From: an uncultured Anaerolineaceae bacterium
GTDB taxonomy: Bacteria > Chloroflexota > Anaerolineae > Anaerolineales > Anaerolineaceae
Assembly (NCBI GenBank): GCA_927443345.1
Contig: CAKMKJ010000049.1
Location: 1-35,940, forward strand
Direction of reading: 5' to 3'
Length of the DNA: 35,940 nucleotides
A program made the position numbers and the translations under genes. This document shows, piece after piece, positions 25,894-34,752 of the stretch; the first letter of the stretch is position 1; each line of letters opens with the position of its first letter. The notes under the pieces are model-generated. The model was not told the origin of the DNA, made no database searches, and saw only the letters and a program-made list of their open reading frames with translations.

Positions 25894-26874
25894 ATGGCCT
25901 CGCATGAAGAAAGATTAAAACGTTGTCTCGCTGGTGAAGTAGTGGATCGTGTGCCTGTTTCATTATGGCGGCATTTCCCGGTTGAAGATCATTCGCCTGC
26001 GTTACTTGCCCGTGCGGTGGTAAGTTTTCAAGAAACCTATGATTTTGATTTCGTAAAAATTACGCCATCCTCTTCATTTTGTGTAACGGATTGGGGTTCG
26101 CGCGATCAATGGAACGGCAATCCCGAGGGATCGTGCGAGTATGTTCAATATCCGGTTCATCATTTTGAAGATTGGGAGAATATCCGTCCGCTTTCACCTG
26201 CCAAAGGAGCACTCGCCGGCCAACTTGAATGCATAAAATTGATCAGGCAGAATCTTCCTAAAGGCACACCAATTATTCAAACCATCTTCAATCCACTCTC
26301 TCAAGCCAAAAACCTGGTCGGAAAAAGCAATCTGCCTGTCCACATGCGCTTAAGTCCAGAAGAAGTGCTCAAAGCCTTACGCGTTATTACCGAAACAACA
26401 ATTGAGTTCATTCAATCTGCCAAGAAATTGGGTATCGACGGCATCTTTTTAGCAATTCAACATGCCCAGGCTGGAATTCTCAGCCCTGCGGAGTACGATG
26501 AATTTGGTATTCCCTTCGATCTTGAAGTTCTCAAAGAAGTCAAGGATTTATGGTTGAATGTCGCTCACTTACACGGTAATGACGTATACTTTGGCAAGAT
26601 CAGTCAGTATCCTGTTGATGTTCTCAATTGGCACGATCTTGAGACTCCTCCTGATTTGACTACGGCAAAGCTGCTTTTCCCTGGCGCTGTATGCGGCGGA
26701 TTGAGGCAGTGGGAAACGCTGGTTAATGGCACTCCTGAATCAGTGACTGCTGAAGCCCGCAAAGCCATATCTTGTACAGAATCACATCGGTTCATTTTAG
26801 GGACAGGCTGTGTACTACCGATCACTGCCCCCCATTCAAACATCCTTGCGGTCAGACAATCCGTGGATTTGTAG
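25894..26874 (+). CDS. Uroporphyrinogen decarboxylase superfamily protein (not HemE)
   Basis: 326-residue TIM-barrel protein of the UroD/MtaA superfamily. It begins with the family pattern ERLKRCLAGEVVDRVPVSLWRH and has ILSPAEYDEFGIPF and GTPESVTAEARKAI near the C-terminus. It lacks the substrate motif RQAGRYLP of HemE, so heme synthesis is unlikely. Corrinoid methyltransferase relatives hold zinc with an HxC...C set. Here the equivalent places appear to be His225-Leu-His227 (AHLHGND) and Cys306 (GTGCVLP), with an additional Cys267. A methyl-transfer or demethylation role is possible, but no corrinoid protein gene is adjacent. It lies 19 bases after GtrA and 10 before rsmD, so likely co-transcribed. 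Confidence 0.82.
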   Translation: MASHEERLKRCLAGEVVDRVPVSLWRHFPVEDHSPALLARAVVSFQETYDFDFVKITPSSSFCVTDWGSRDQWNGNPEGSCEYVQYPVHHFEDWENIRPLSPAKGALAGQLECIKLIRQNLPKGTPIIQTIFNPLSQAKNLVGKSNLPVHMRLSPEEVLKALRVITETTIEFIQSAKKLGIDGIFLAIQHAQAGILSPAEYDEFGIPFDLEVLKEVKDLWLNVAHLHGNDVYFGKISQYPVDVLNWHDLETPPDLTTAKLLFPGAVCGGLRQWETLVNGTPESVTAEARKAISCTESHRFILGTGCVLPITAPHSNILAVRQSVDL

Positions 26875-26884
26875 AAAGCAAATA

Positions 26885-27451
26885 ATGGGTCAACCCAGGA
26901 TTATCTCAGGCAAGGCCAGAGGCATCCGTTTGCAGGATGTACCCGGTGATATCACCCGACCGATAACTGATCGCGTTAAGGAAGCTGTATTTAACATTTT
27001 CAGTTCGGATATTCTTGAATCTAATTTTCTTGACCTTTTTGGCGGCACCGGCAGCGTCGGCATTGAAGCACTCAGCCGCGGAGCGCGTTCAGTAACATTT
27101 GTTGACCTGAACACCGCTGCCATAAATGTCATCAAAGCGAATCTGAAATCAACCCGTCTTGAAACCAACGCTCACATCCACCAGATGGATGCCTTTCGCT
27201 TTCTTGAATCTCCCCGCAGCGAAAAATATGAGTATATTTACATCGCTCCGCCCCAATACAAAGAAATGTGGATCAAAGCCCTGCAAATGGTGGATCAGCG
27301 TCTTGATTTACTGACAGAAGATGGTTGGGTCATCGTCCAAATTCACCCGGTTGAGTTGGCGGAAGTCAATTTATCTAATCTACACGAATTCGACCGCCGT
27401 GAATACGGTTCAACTCTGGTGTTATTCTATGCCCGCAACGATCTGGTCTGA
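26885..27451 (+). CDS. rsmD: 16S rRNA (guanine966-N2)-methyltransferase RsmD
   Basis: SAM-dependent enzyme modifying 16S rRNA in the assembling 30S subunit, 188 residues. The N-terminal PRIISGKARGIRL and RPITDRVKEAVFNIF are characteristic. SAM-binding motif I is FLDLFGGTGSVGIEALSRGA, followed by VTFVDLN. The catalytic motif IV, normally DPPY or NPPY, reads IAPPQYK, so its first residue is Ala and a Gln is inserted before Tyr. The ATG at 26885 is preferred over the longer frame, which overlaps uroD-like coding. The stop abuts the stop of the convergent NUDIX gene with no base between. Confidence 0.92.
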   Translation: MGQPRIISGKARGIRLQDVPGDITRPITDRVKEAVFNIFSSDILESNFLDLFGGTGSVGIEALSRGARSVTFVDLNTAAINVIKANLKSTRLETNAHIHQMDAFRFLESPRSEKYEYIYIAPPQYKEMWIKALQMVDQRLDLLTEDGWVIVQIHPVELAEVNLSNLHEFDRREYGSTLVLFYARNDLV

Positions 27452-27946
27452 TCACCCAAAAGTGGTAATACGTTTTCCATTTTCATCATACCCATAATGG
27501 GCGTGGAAGATTTTTGGTTTATCAACAAGAATTCTTTCAACCAATTCAGGGATATCTTCAACAACCTTGATTTCGCTTAATTCATTCACGCTTACCCAAT
27601 GCAGTGACCCTTCTTCGGAATCATTGACGGTTCCATTTGTCTTACTCCCAGTCATTACAAACAACATAATCCCTTTTTGATCTTCAACATCGATCATAAT
27701 CGTGCCGCATAAATGCAGATCGCTGCATTCCAGGCCCGCTTCTTCCATCAGTTCCCGCCGTGCTGCAGATAAGGCATTCTCACCCCGTTCAACATGGCCG
27801 CCTAAGCCATTATAGTAACCTGCCCAAATCTTTTTGGTTGCAGAACCTTTTTGCAACAATACCTCATCACCCCGAAAAACCAAAATCAAAGTTCGCGGAA
27901 CCACCTGGTAGCGGTCTTTTAGAATTATCTGTGGGTTAATGGCCAT
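27452..27946 (-). CDS. NUDIX hydrolase, MutT/8-oxo-dGTPase-like
   Basis: 164 residues with a canonical NUDIX box GGHVERGENALSAARREL followed by MEEAGL, matching Gx5Ex7REUxEExGU exactly. WAGYYNGLGGHVERGE and a downstream EEGSLHWVSVNEL are typical of MutT-like dNTP pool-cleaning or general nucleoside-diphosphate-X hydrolases. Substrate is not certain. AGGA precedes the ATG. It lies behind the PPi-phosphofructokinase but after that gene's terminator, so it depends on read-through or its own weak promoter. Confidence 0.9.
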   Translation of the reverse strand: MAINPQIILKDRYQVVPRTLILVFRGDEVLLQKGSATKKIWAGYYNGLGGHVERGENALSAARRELMEEAGLECSDLHLCGTIMIDVEDQKGIMLFVMTGSKTNGTVNDSEEGSLHWVSVNELSEIKVVEDIPELVERILVDKPKIFHAHYGYDENGKRITTFG

Positions 27947-27955
27947 TATTTTTCC

Positions 27956-27992
27956 TAAAAAACAAGGATAAGGGGTTTCCTTATCCTTGTTT
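27956..27992 (-). terminator. Terminator of the phosphofructokinase gene
   Basis: A perfect 14-bp stem (27960-27973 with 27979-27992) and 5-base loop. On the minus strand it is followed by a U-rich run into AGGA of the next gene's ribosome binding site. It stands 14 bases past the phosphofructokinase stop. Confidence 0.85.
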
Positions 27993-28006
27993 GAAACAAC
28001 TAATTC

Positions 28007-29176
28007 TTAGCTTAAGAACATAGGAACGCCCATAAAATCACGAATCTTGGGGCGATATTGGTCAATATCATAGAAGCTGGTGACGTCAACGCGTTTCTGA
28101 CCGGCCAAGACCATATTGATAGGCACAGTTGTGTATTTTCCGCCGTGAAGGGCAACTAATTTTCCGGTTTCATTGCGCTTGATCAATTGAACAGCCAGGC
28201 TGCCATAAGACATTGCGACCATGCGATCCAAAGAATCAGGAGCCCCGGACCGCATCAAATAACCCAACTGTTGGTACATGATATCTTGACCGGTAATACG
28301 TTTAATTTCGGCTGCACATTCTTCACCAACACCGCCCAATTTTTTGTGACCGTAGGCATCTTCTTCACCGGTTTCAATCACTAAACCGCCTTCCATAATA
28401 GCGCCTTCACTGATGGTCATCATGCAGTAATTGGATGGATTATTGCGCTTGTCTTCCATCAAGTATTCTGAAAGTCTATTAATATCAAACGGAACTTCAG
28501 AGATGATAGATCGATCAACATAGCTTAAATAGGCTGAGATAAGACTTGTTTCGCCGGAATTTCGTCCAAAGAGTTCTACAATACCGATCCGTTCATGTGA
28601 ACCTACAGAAGTTCTCATATTGGTAATGAAATCTACTGCTCTGGTTACTGCAGTAGAAAAACCAATGCAGTAATCGGTGCCAAAAACATCGTTATCCATG
28701 GTTTTTGGAATACCCACCACGGGGAAGTTCTCTTTGTTCAAGCGTACAGAAAAGCTCAGTGTGTCATCACCACCAATGGTCACCAGGGTGTCTATGCCGA
28801 GGTGTTCAAGCACCTTGAGGACATAATCGGTGTAATCCATAGTGCCTTCATCATCAATCTTCTTGCCATAGGAAGAATTCTTGAGAAAATCGGGGACATT
28901 CTTGGGTTTTACTCTTTGGGGGTTGGTTCTTGAAGTATGAAGAAAGGTGCCGCCGGTGCGGTCAATCTTTCGCACATCTTCTTGATGCAAAGTTTTCACA
29001 TAATAGTCATGTGTGGAGGGTTCATCGAGATTGTATTGCAACAATCCGCCCCAACCTCTGCGAATACCGACCATTTTGTAGCCAAGCTCGAAGGCATTCA
29101 TGGCGACAGCCTTCATGGCAGGGTTCAAACCTGGAACATCCCCACCACCAGTTAATATTCCAATTGTCTTCGTCAT
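28007..29176 (-). CDS. 6-phosphofructokinase, predicted PPi-dependent
   Basis: 389-residue phosphofructokinase family protein that converts fructose-6-phosphate to fructose-1,6-bisphosphate. N-terminal [15 protein letters not shown] binds the phosphoryl donor. The two specificity positions read GGDDT (Asp138) and PKTMDND (Lys158). In ATP enzymes these are Gly and Gly (GGDGS, PGTIDND), while Asp plus Lys marks the pyrophosphate-using enzymes. The reaction would therefore be reversible and use PPi. [11 protein letters not shown] and [18 protein letters not shown] are family regions. GAGGAG lies ahead of the ATG. The neighbour upstream on the same strand is the DegS-like kinase, 43 bases away. 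Confidence 0.93.
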   Translation of the reverse strand: MTKTIGILTGGGDVPGLNPAMKAVAMNAFELGYKMVGIRRGWGGLLQYNLDEPSTHDYYVKTLHQEDVRKIDRTGGTFLHTSRTNPQRVKPKNVPDFLKNSSYGKKIDDEGTMDYTDYVLKVLEHLGIDTLVTIGGDDTLSFSVRLNKENFPVVGIPKTMDNDVFGTDYCIGFSTAVTRAVDFITNMRTSVGSHERIGIVELFGRNSGETSLISAYLSYVDRSIISEVPFDINRLSEYLMEDKRNNPSNYCMMTISEGAIMEGGLVIETGEEDAYGHKKLGGVGEECAAEIKRITGQDIMYQQLGYLMRSGAPDSLDRMVAMSYGSLAVQLIKRNETGKLVALHGGKYTTVPINMVLAGQKRVDVTSFYDIDQYRPKIRDFMGVPMFLS

Positions 29177-29219
29177 CTCTTTCTCTCCTCAATGATAATA
29201 ATTTCGGACACTTTTATTA

Positions 29220-30290
29220 CTAAACAGCAACCGGTTCGTCCTCAACCGGAATTATTAACGTAACCTGGGTTCCTTCACTTTCAGAAGATACCACATCAAG
29301 TGAACCACCTAACAGTTGAGATCGTTCTCGAATTAACTTCAATCCCAATCCACCTGTAGATTGCATTTCAGATTGTTTAATCCCTTTACCGTTATCTTTA
29401 ATCTCTGACTTAACCAGATTATTTTCAAGTGTTATGGAGACATCAATTTTGATCTTGCTGACATTATCTTGATTGTGTTTAATGGCGTTTCCAATTAACT
29501 CTTGCACCGCGCGGAAAACAAAAACTTCAAGATAGGGTTTGAGGCGGCGGTATGTCCCGATCACGATGAGATTAACATCAACCCCTGTTTGTTCTTTCAT
29601 GTTGTTTACATAGCGTTTTATCGTCGGAACAAGACCAAGATCATCTAACATCATGGGACGCAAATCTGAGATATAAGTTCGAATTTTTTGGAAAGTACCC
29701 ATGGCTGAAAGTTTCAACTTCTCGAGCTCTTCTTTTGCCTTGGTCTGATCAATTTCATACATCCGTGTGGCAATTTCAGACTGAACAATAAAGTTTGATA
29801 GGGCTTGGGCCGGACCGTCGTGCATTTGACGCGATAATTTCTGTCGCTCTGACTCTTGCGAAGTGATTAACATTTCAAGCATGGATACTTTATCAGTGCT
29901 TTCTTGCATGGCACTGTTCTTTGCCTGCCCATTATGCAGATACTCGAGAACACTTTCAATCAGTGCATGGTATTTTTGAAGTGCATTTTTTTGTTCTTGA
30001 AGTTTATCAAGCTGCCCGCGCATCACGAGCAGGCGCTGTTGAGCATCCATAGCCGAGTTAAAGGCATTGCGGATGTCGGCTTTTGATACAGCGTCTGAAT
30101 CACCCGATAGCTGCTGTAATTGGGCTGTGACATTCGCCTTAATTTGCATTAATCGATTTAATTCATTCTGACTTTGATTCAGGGTTGCAGAAACCTCGGT
30201 TAAGGTTGTTTTCGTGGCTTCATAATCAGCCAGCAACCTTTCCTGGTACTCGTCAGTCGCATTTGCTATTGCCATTGGATCTTTGTCCAT
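29220..30290 (-). CDS. Soluble DegS-like sensor histidine kinase (orphan)
   Basis: 356-residue cytoplasmic histidine kinase without membrane helices. Residues about 10-150 are predicted coiled-coil by heptad-like composition, as in DegS. The phosphoacceptor is His157 in ESERQKLSRQMHDGPAQALS (the HDGPAQ form typical of DegS/NreB-like kinases), followed by the N-box AVQELIGNAIKHNQ (Asn268), DNGKG (299-303) and GGLGLKLIRERSQLL. No response regulator adjoins it. The closest in the window is at 4894, in a different operon. GGAG lies 5 bases before the ATG, and a TGCTATACT extended -10 (minus strand, 30333-30341) is upstream. Confidence 0.92.
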   Translation of the reverse strand: MDKDPMAIANATDEYQERLLADYEATKTTLTEVSATLNQSQNELNRLMQIKANVTAQLQQLSGDSDAVSKADIRNAFNSAMDAQQRLLVMRGQLDKLQEQKNALQKYHALIESVLEYLHNGQAKNSAMQESTDKVSMLEMLITSQESERQKLSRQMHDGPAQALSNFIVQSEIATRMYEIDQTKAKEELEKLKLSAMGTFQKIRTYISDLRPMMLDDLGLVPTIKRYVNNMKEQTGVDVNLIVIGTYRRLKPYLEVFVFRAVQELIGNAIKHNQDNVSKIKIDVSITLENNLVKSEIKDNGKGIKQSEMQSTGGLGLKLIRERSQLLGGSLDVVSSESEGTQVTLIIPVEDEPVAV

Positions 30291-30332
30291 ACATGCTCCG
30301 CGAGAAACGTTTTCTGAATAATTAATTGTTAA

Positions 30333-30341
30333 AGTATAGCA
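30333..30341 (-). promoter_or_regulatory. Extended -10 box ahead of the DegS-like kinase
   Basis: Minus-strand TGCTATACT, one base off the TGCTATAAT found before two other operons, 42 bases upstream of the ATG. No clear -35 is visible. Confidence 0.5.
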
Positions 30342-30384
30342 TAACTGATAATGACTGAAGATTTTTTAATATTGTTTAGACATT

Positions 30385-31878
30385 TCAATCTCGTAATTTT
30401 TTGATTTCCACTGTCTCTATTCCAGAGGCCGTCGCCAATACAAAATCTTCTTCAAGTCGACCAAATTCAGTAAACCCCGGGTACCAATCTTCAAAAACCA
30501 CCAAATAATCTGCTTTCACTTCAATCAGATAGCGCTCAATTTTTTCTTCGTCGCGGATGATCGGTATCAGTTCGGGCTGAATTAATCCCGCCAGATCAAT
30601 GATCTTACGCTCTCCAAAATACCCCATGGCACCTATGTCATGAACAGCGACGAGCGAATCAATTTCTGTATTCTCTTTTATCCATAACGCTGGCTGAACC
30701 ATCAATCGATCAATGGTTTGGAGATCAGCAGCCAATGTTTTTATGCCAGCAATCATAAAAATAAAACTACAAAGAAATATTCCAATCATGGCTGGCTTTA
30801 TTACATTTCGAACCTTTGGATTTGTTTCTACATGAGCAGAAAGGAATCGAACAGTTCCAATGATTCCAATTAGAAAAAATATAGAGATCATGGGGAACAA
30901 ATAACGACCATGTTGGTAGGTCATGGGCAACCGCATAGCATAGAGAACACCATAACCGAGGAACCACAAAATCGCAGCAATCATCCACCAATTATGCTTC
31001 TTCACTGATTGGTAAATTGCCAAAACGAACCCTGGAATTAAGAAAATCCCTGCCCCCGAAATCGGCACAATTAAGATGTTTCCGAAACGTTGCACAAATG
31101 GCTGCTGCAAAACACTGGCATATTCTGTTTGTTTTGCAAAAAACGTATTTGGAACCACGGATCCTGAAATGGAATAATTAAATAAACCATAAAGTACAAG
31201 CAGTCCGAGCATAGGAATCAAGAAAAATAATCCATCTCTAAATCTAAAATTGCGAGAAATGATTTGGATAATTATCAATAAGAATACAGGACCCAACATC
31301 GTGATGCCATCAGGCCTGATCCATACAATTAACCCGCATAAAGTGCCCAACCAACCCCAGTACTTTCCGCTAAGTAAAATCCAAAATATATAGATACTTG
31401 CAAGACAATATAACAGCGTCTCCATGCCTGATGCAGAACTCCACAACAAATGCCAATCAAAAATGACAAAAAGGCTTCCCGCAATTCCAATTATTGGCGT
31501 CTTACTGAAGAAATGCTGAAGAATTTCATTGATGACCAGTGCAATAGCAATCAACATGGCTGTTGATAATAGTGATGTCCACAAGAATGGTGTTTGTAAT
31601 CCCAGCATGAAACCGATACTCAATAACATCGTCCATAGTGGGGATGTGGAGCCAGCAGATACTTGACCAGGTATAAATTCCCACCCCCCGCTTTGCGCCA
31701 GGTTCCTGGCATAGGTTTGGTGAATCCAGGCGTCATCCAGTGGAAAACCCGGTTGCATATGCAAATTGCCGAGCACAATGAAAATCACTCCAATGGCCAA
31801 TGTACATGCAGCAACAATCCAGCGCTGGTTCTTAATTTCAGTAATTAATACTGATATTTTCCTATGGTTTGAATTCAT
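30385..31878 (-). CDS. GT-C type membrane glycosyltransferase (third gene of operon)
   Basis: About 497 residues with ten or more hydrophobic helices. The first periplasmic loop has FPLDDAWIHQTYARNLA and, further on, SAGSTSPLWT. The paired acidic residues after helix 1 are the mark of GT-C enzymes (GT39-like), which use polyprenyl-phosphate sugars. A soluble C-terminal part of about 90 residues (AVHDIGAMGYFGERKIIDLAGL) is of the kind seen in bacterial membrane glycosyltransferases. The ATG at 31878 is chosen because GGGGAA precedes it; it overlaps the previous gene by 17 bases. The acceptor is unknown; surface glycolipid or glycoprotein is likely. Confidence 0.88.
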   Translation of the reverse strand: MNSNHRKISVLITEIKNQRWIVAACTLAIGVIFIVLGNLHMQPGFPLDDAWIHQTYARNLAQSGGWEFIPGQVSAGSTSPLWTMLLSIGFMLGLQTPFLWTSLLSTAMLIAIALVINEILQHFFSKTPIIGIAGSLFVIFDWHLLWSSASGMETLLYCLASIYIFWILLSGKYWGWLGTLCGLIVWIRPDGITMLGPVFLLIIIQIISRNFRFRDGLFFLIPMLGLLVLYGLFNYSISGSVVPNTFFAKQTEYASVLQQPFVQRFGNILIVPISGAGIFLIPGFVLAIYQSVKKHNWWMIAAILWFLGYGVLYAMRLPMTYQHGRYLFPMISIFFLIGIIGTVRFLSAHVETNPKVRNVIKPAMIGIFLCSFIFMIAGIKTLAADLQTIDRLMVQPALWIKENTEIDSLVAVHDIGAMGYFGERKIIDLAGLIQPELIPIIRDEEKIERYLIEVKADYLVVFEDWYPGFTEFGRLEEDFVLATASGIETVEIKKLRD

Positions 31879-33448
31879 AAACGCTGTTCCCCGCCATTTC
31901 AAACATAAAATCAAAATATTCTTTCAGCCTGGAATCGTTTTGAAATAGTACAATGACATCCGTTCGTTCATTATTTAAGACTAAGTATTGCGCGTCATAA
32001 CGTTCACTCACCTCAAGAAGCGCGTTTGTTCCACCTGTTGGGATCATGATACCAGGTCTGCCCGTTGCCAATGTATATCCAGGCGGATTATTAACCATGA
32101 TCACACCATCTCGATCATTGGTCATTTCAATCAGTTTGTCTTCAATTGAAATAAAACCATTTTGAGTCTGGTTCCACGGAATTTCACTCGCGTTACTGTT
32201 AGTAATTTTTTGACTAAAAATCATTGCAGAAAAAAAACCTGCGACCACCACCAATGCCGGTCCAAACATCCTCCACGAGCGCTCAGTTTTCCAGTTTCGA
32301 TGTTTCACGCCCCATTGGATTATTACCTCCAACCCAACTGGCACCAGACTCCACAAAATAACTTGTATAGAAGATAAAGAGTGAAAGAAACCTCCTCTTT
32401 CACCTGCGTACGGAAAAATCAGTGTCATTGCAGCCAAAATAGCCAGAAGCAAGATACTTGCCAGTTTTATCACAATTGATCGTCGTTGTTTCCAATAACC
32501 AATAACCATCATTGGCGCAAGAAATATCGCCCCGCCTGCAGCAATTAAGGTTTGCAGATTTCCACCCAATGCTTTGAGACGATCCAATGCGATATTTCCA
32601 ATTCCAGATGCAATCCAACTGGAAAATGTCAGTTCACTTGATGGATACACGAAAAGGTCGTCATATTTTGTCAGCCAAAGCATTAAACCATTCCCTGAAG
32701 GAAACACAGCATTAAATGTTGCTAAATTACGTAGATACCAGGGGGCCATGACCAATGCAAAACCAAGCAAGACGATAAACAAATTAACTAACTGGTTGAT
32801 CCAAACCCTTTTTTTCACCCCCCCGACGAATAATACTGCTAGAAATCCTCCCGGCAGCCATAGCAGTCCGTCTGAGCGAATCAGACTTAATAATCCCGCA
32901 GCGACTCCGGTGCCAATAAACCAAAGATTGATTTTTACATCCCCTGCAGGATTTCTTATAGCAAACCAAATGCTGGTAAAGAATAAACCGCCAAAAAACA
33001 TGTAAGGCGTGAACGTCTCAGTTAGCGTAATGAAAGGAATATATAAACCTGAAAACACCGCCAACAAGCCAGCTAGCCAGCCTGCTCGCCTGTTCGGCAG
33101 GAACCTGGTGGCAAAAAAAGCCGCCATCAATGGGATGCAAGCCGCCATTAATATAAAAACCAACCTGGCGTAGAAAAAATCAATACTCCCCGACATCCAC
33201 ATTCCGACTGCAGCAAAAATCGATGTGCCTGGCAGCCAAAATGCGAAACCTGGCGTAGACACACTTGAAGGATCATTAAGATAATTCCAGATGAAGTTTT
33301 CTACAAAATCATGGTGCTGAACAATCCTGATGCCCTGTCCGAAATAATACTCAGCATCCATATATCCCGGCACCTTCTGGAGGGTCGCAAGCAGACTGAA
33401 AAAAAACAGTGCAACCAGAAATAATATGCCGTAATCCGATTTTTTCAT
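31862..33448 (-). CDS. GT-C type membrane glycosyltransferase (second gene of operon)
   Basis: 528 residues. A short N-terminal helix leads to VPGYMDAEYYFGQG, the acidic first-loop motif of ArnT/PMT-like (GT39) transferases, followed by PGFAFWLPG. About ten helices and a C-terminal soluble segment (about 430-528, including MVNNPPGYTLATGRPG) follow. It starts 1 base after the stop of the preceding gene and lacks a strong Shine-Dalgarno sequence, so translation is probably coupled. It is a different family member from its neighbours, not a recent duplicate. Confidence 0.88.
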   Translation of the reverse strand: MKKSDYGILFLVALFFFSLLATLQKVPGYMDAEYYFGQGIRIVQHHDFVENFIWNYLNDPSSVSTPGFAFWLPGTSIFAAVGMWMSGSIDFFYARLVFILMAACIPLMAAFFATRFLPNRRAGWLAGLLAVFSGLYIPFITLTETFTPYMFFGGLFFTSIWFAIRNPAGDVKINLWFIGTGVAAGLLSLIRSDGLLWLPGGFLAVLFVGGVKKRVWINQLVNLFIVLLGFALVMAPWYLRNLATFNAVFPSGNGLMLWLTKYDDLFVYPSSELTFSSWIASGIGNIALDRLKALGGNLQTLIAAGGAIFLAPMMVIGYWKQRRSIVIKLASILLLAILAAMTLIFPYAGERGGFFHSLSSIQVILWSLVPVGLEVIIQWGVKHRNWKTERSWRMFGPALVVVAGFFSAMIFSQKITNSNASEIPWNQTQNGFISIEDKLIEMTNDRDGVIMVNNPPGYTLATGRPGIMIPTGGTNALLEVSERYDAQYLVLNNERTDVIVLFQNDSRLKEYFDFMFEMAGNSVYEFKP

Positions 33449-33449
33449 T

Positions 33450-34700
33450 TCATTTGAGATTAATCAGTCTAGATTTTAGTTCAACAGAATTTGATTTTAT
33501 AACCCACCACTTTGACCAGTATAACAAAAGAATGGTCGTAATTGGCAGCGGCAAAAATAAAAATGAACTTACTCCCGTTTGGAAATTTTCCGACATGGTC
33601 AATAAAAATATGGACCAGTTTCCAATAAATAACAAGGCCAGTATGACCAGGATGAACCCGTTGGCCTTAATTTTCCACCGTTCAAAAAGCAGTTCAAGCC
33701 CCATAATCAGCGCAGGGTATAGAAGTACATAATTCAATGGACTAGTCTTAATTCCGCTCCATGTGCCTAATGCCAGCGTTAGCAAGGCAGTCCAGATAAA
33801 ACGTTTTTGGCCGCCTGCGATAGCTTGCCACCATTCATATACTAAAATTAACACAATTACGATTGATAATCCTATCGCAAACCGCTCGCCAACCGCTCCC
33901 CAGCGGCTGATCAAAACATCGCCAGGTGTTCCCGGATCTATCTCACGGTAAGAACCAATGATATTTGTCAAAAATTGGATAACCCAGCTTGGCAAGATTG
34001 CAAATGAAAATCCAATTAACAGGATGAAAGTGGCTGAAAACCAGGCAATGATCTTGCCGCGGTGTGTTCCAATAACCCATACCAGAACAAACACCAGAAA
34101 CAAACCCACCGGCACCGGCAAAATGGTCGTGAAGGCTATTAGCAGCCCCGCTGCTTCATCCTGTTTGTTATGGATGGTTATCAGTATGCCTAATACCAAT
34201 AACGTTACCGGGATGATTAGATTGCCATCCAACAGGGGCATAATGCCATGAAACCCAAACAAACCAAATAGAAACAGCGCTGATAATAGAATGGGATTAA
34301 TCTTCCAATAGGTCAACTGCATACTTAATAAGACAATAGCAATTAAGCATAATTCCAGGAAAGTCATCCATAACGCCCTTGCCATCACAAAATCAGCGAT
34401 TAGTGCAAAAGGGCTGTAAACAAGCATTCCATATAGTGGCAATGAAAATTTTGGCAGTGAACCGATACTCGAAGTCTCCAACACTTTATATTCAGCCATT
34501 ATATTCTGGCTTGTCTCAATGGCGTATGGGCTCTGACCTTGGGTGATGAAGCTCCGCATAGCCGACCAATTGATCAGAAAATCTTCCCCGCCTGGATTGG
34601 CCTGTGCAAACTGAAAATTGATCCAGGTTAACAACACACATAACATCAGGATTGCACTTGATATTAAAATTATTTTGTGCTTCTGTAACTTTTTTATCAC
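33450..34700 (-). CDS. GT87/DUF2029-like membrane glycosyltransferase (first gene of operon)
   Basis: About 416 residues with around ten helices. The first external loop carries GGEDFLINWSAMRSF and then GQSPY, matching the GxDF..W.A.....G..PY pattern of DUF2029/GT87 mannosyltransferase-like proteins. Further along, ISRWGAVGERF and KTSPLNYVLLYP are typical loop sequences. The GTG at 34700 has GGTGAG upstream and is preferred; a TTG at 34721 would extend it by seven residues. It heads the three-gene operon, divergent from the nitrilase gene and served by the ATTATAAT box at 34736-34743. Confidence 0.82.
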   Translation of the reverse strand: MIKKLQKHKIILISSAILMLCVLLTWINFQFAQANPGGEDFLINWSAMRSFITQGQSPYAIETSQNIMAEYKVLETSSIGSLPKFSLPLYGMLVYSPFALIADFVMARALWMTFLELCLIAIVLLSMQLTYWKINPILLSALFLFGLFGFHGIMPLLDGNLIIPVTLLVLGILITIHNKQDEAAGLLIAFTTILPVPVGLFLVFVLVWVIGTHRGKIIAWFSATFILLIGFSFAILPSWVIQFLTNIIGSYREIDPGTPGDVLISRWGAVGERFAIGLSIVIVLILVYEWWQAIAGGQKRFIWTALLTLALGTWSGIKTSPLNYVLLYPALIMGLELLFERWKIKANGFILVILALLFIGNWSIFLLTMSENFQTGVSSFLFLPLPITTILLLYWSKWWVIKSNSVELKSRLINLK

Positions 34701-34735
34701 AAACTCACCACTTGAATTCAAATATGCTTAACGCC

Positions 34736-34743
34736 ATTATAAT
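34736..34743. promoter_or_regulatory. Symmetrical -10 box ATTATAAT between GT operon and nitrilase gene
   Basis: Third ATTATAAT between divergent genes in the window. On the plus strand TATAAT (34738-34743) ends 9 bases before the nitrilase ATG. On the minus strand (34736-34741) it would start a transcript near 34729, just ahead of the glycosyltransferase gene. Confidence 0.6.
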
Positions 34744-34752
34744 TGAATCTTG

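Noticed and set aside
25894-26874. Calling the UroD-family gene hemE
   Set aside because: The substrate-binding motif of HemE is missing and no other heme genes are near.
28007-29176. ATP-dependent pfkA
   Set aside because: Both specificity residues (Asp138, Lys158) are those of the PPi-using enzymes.
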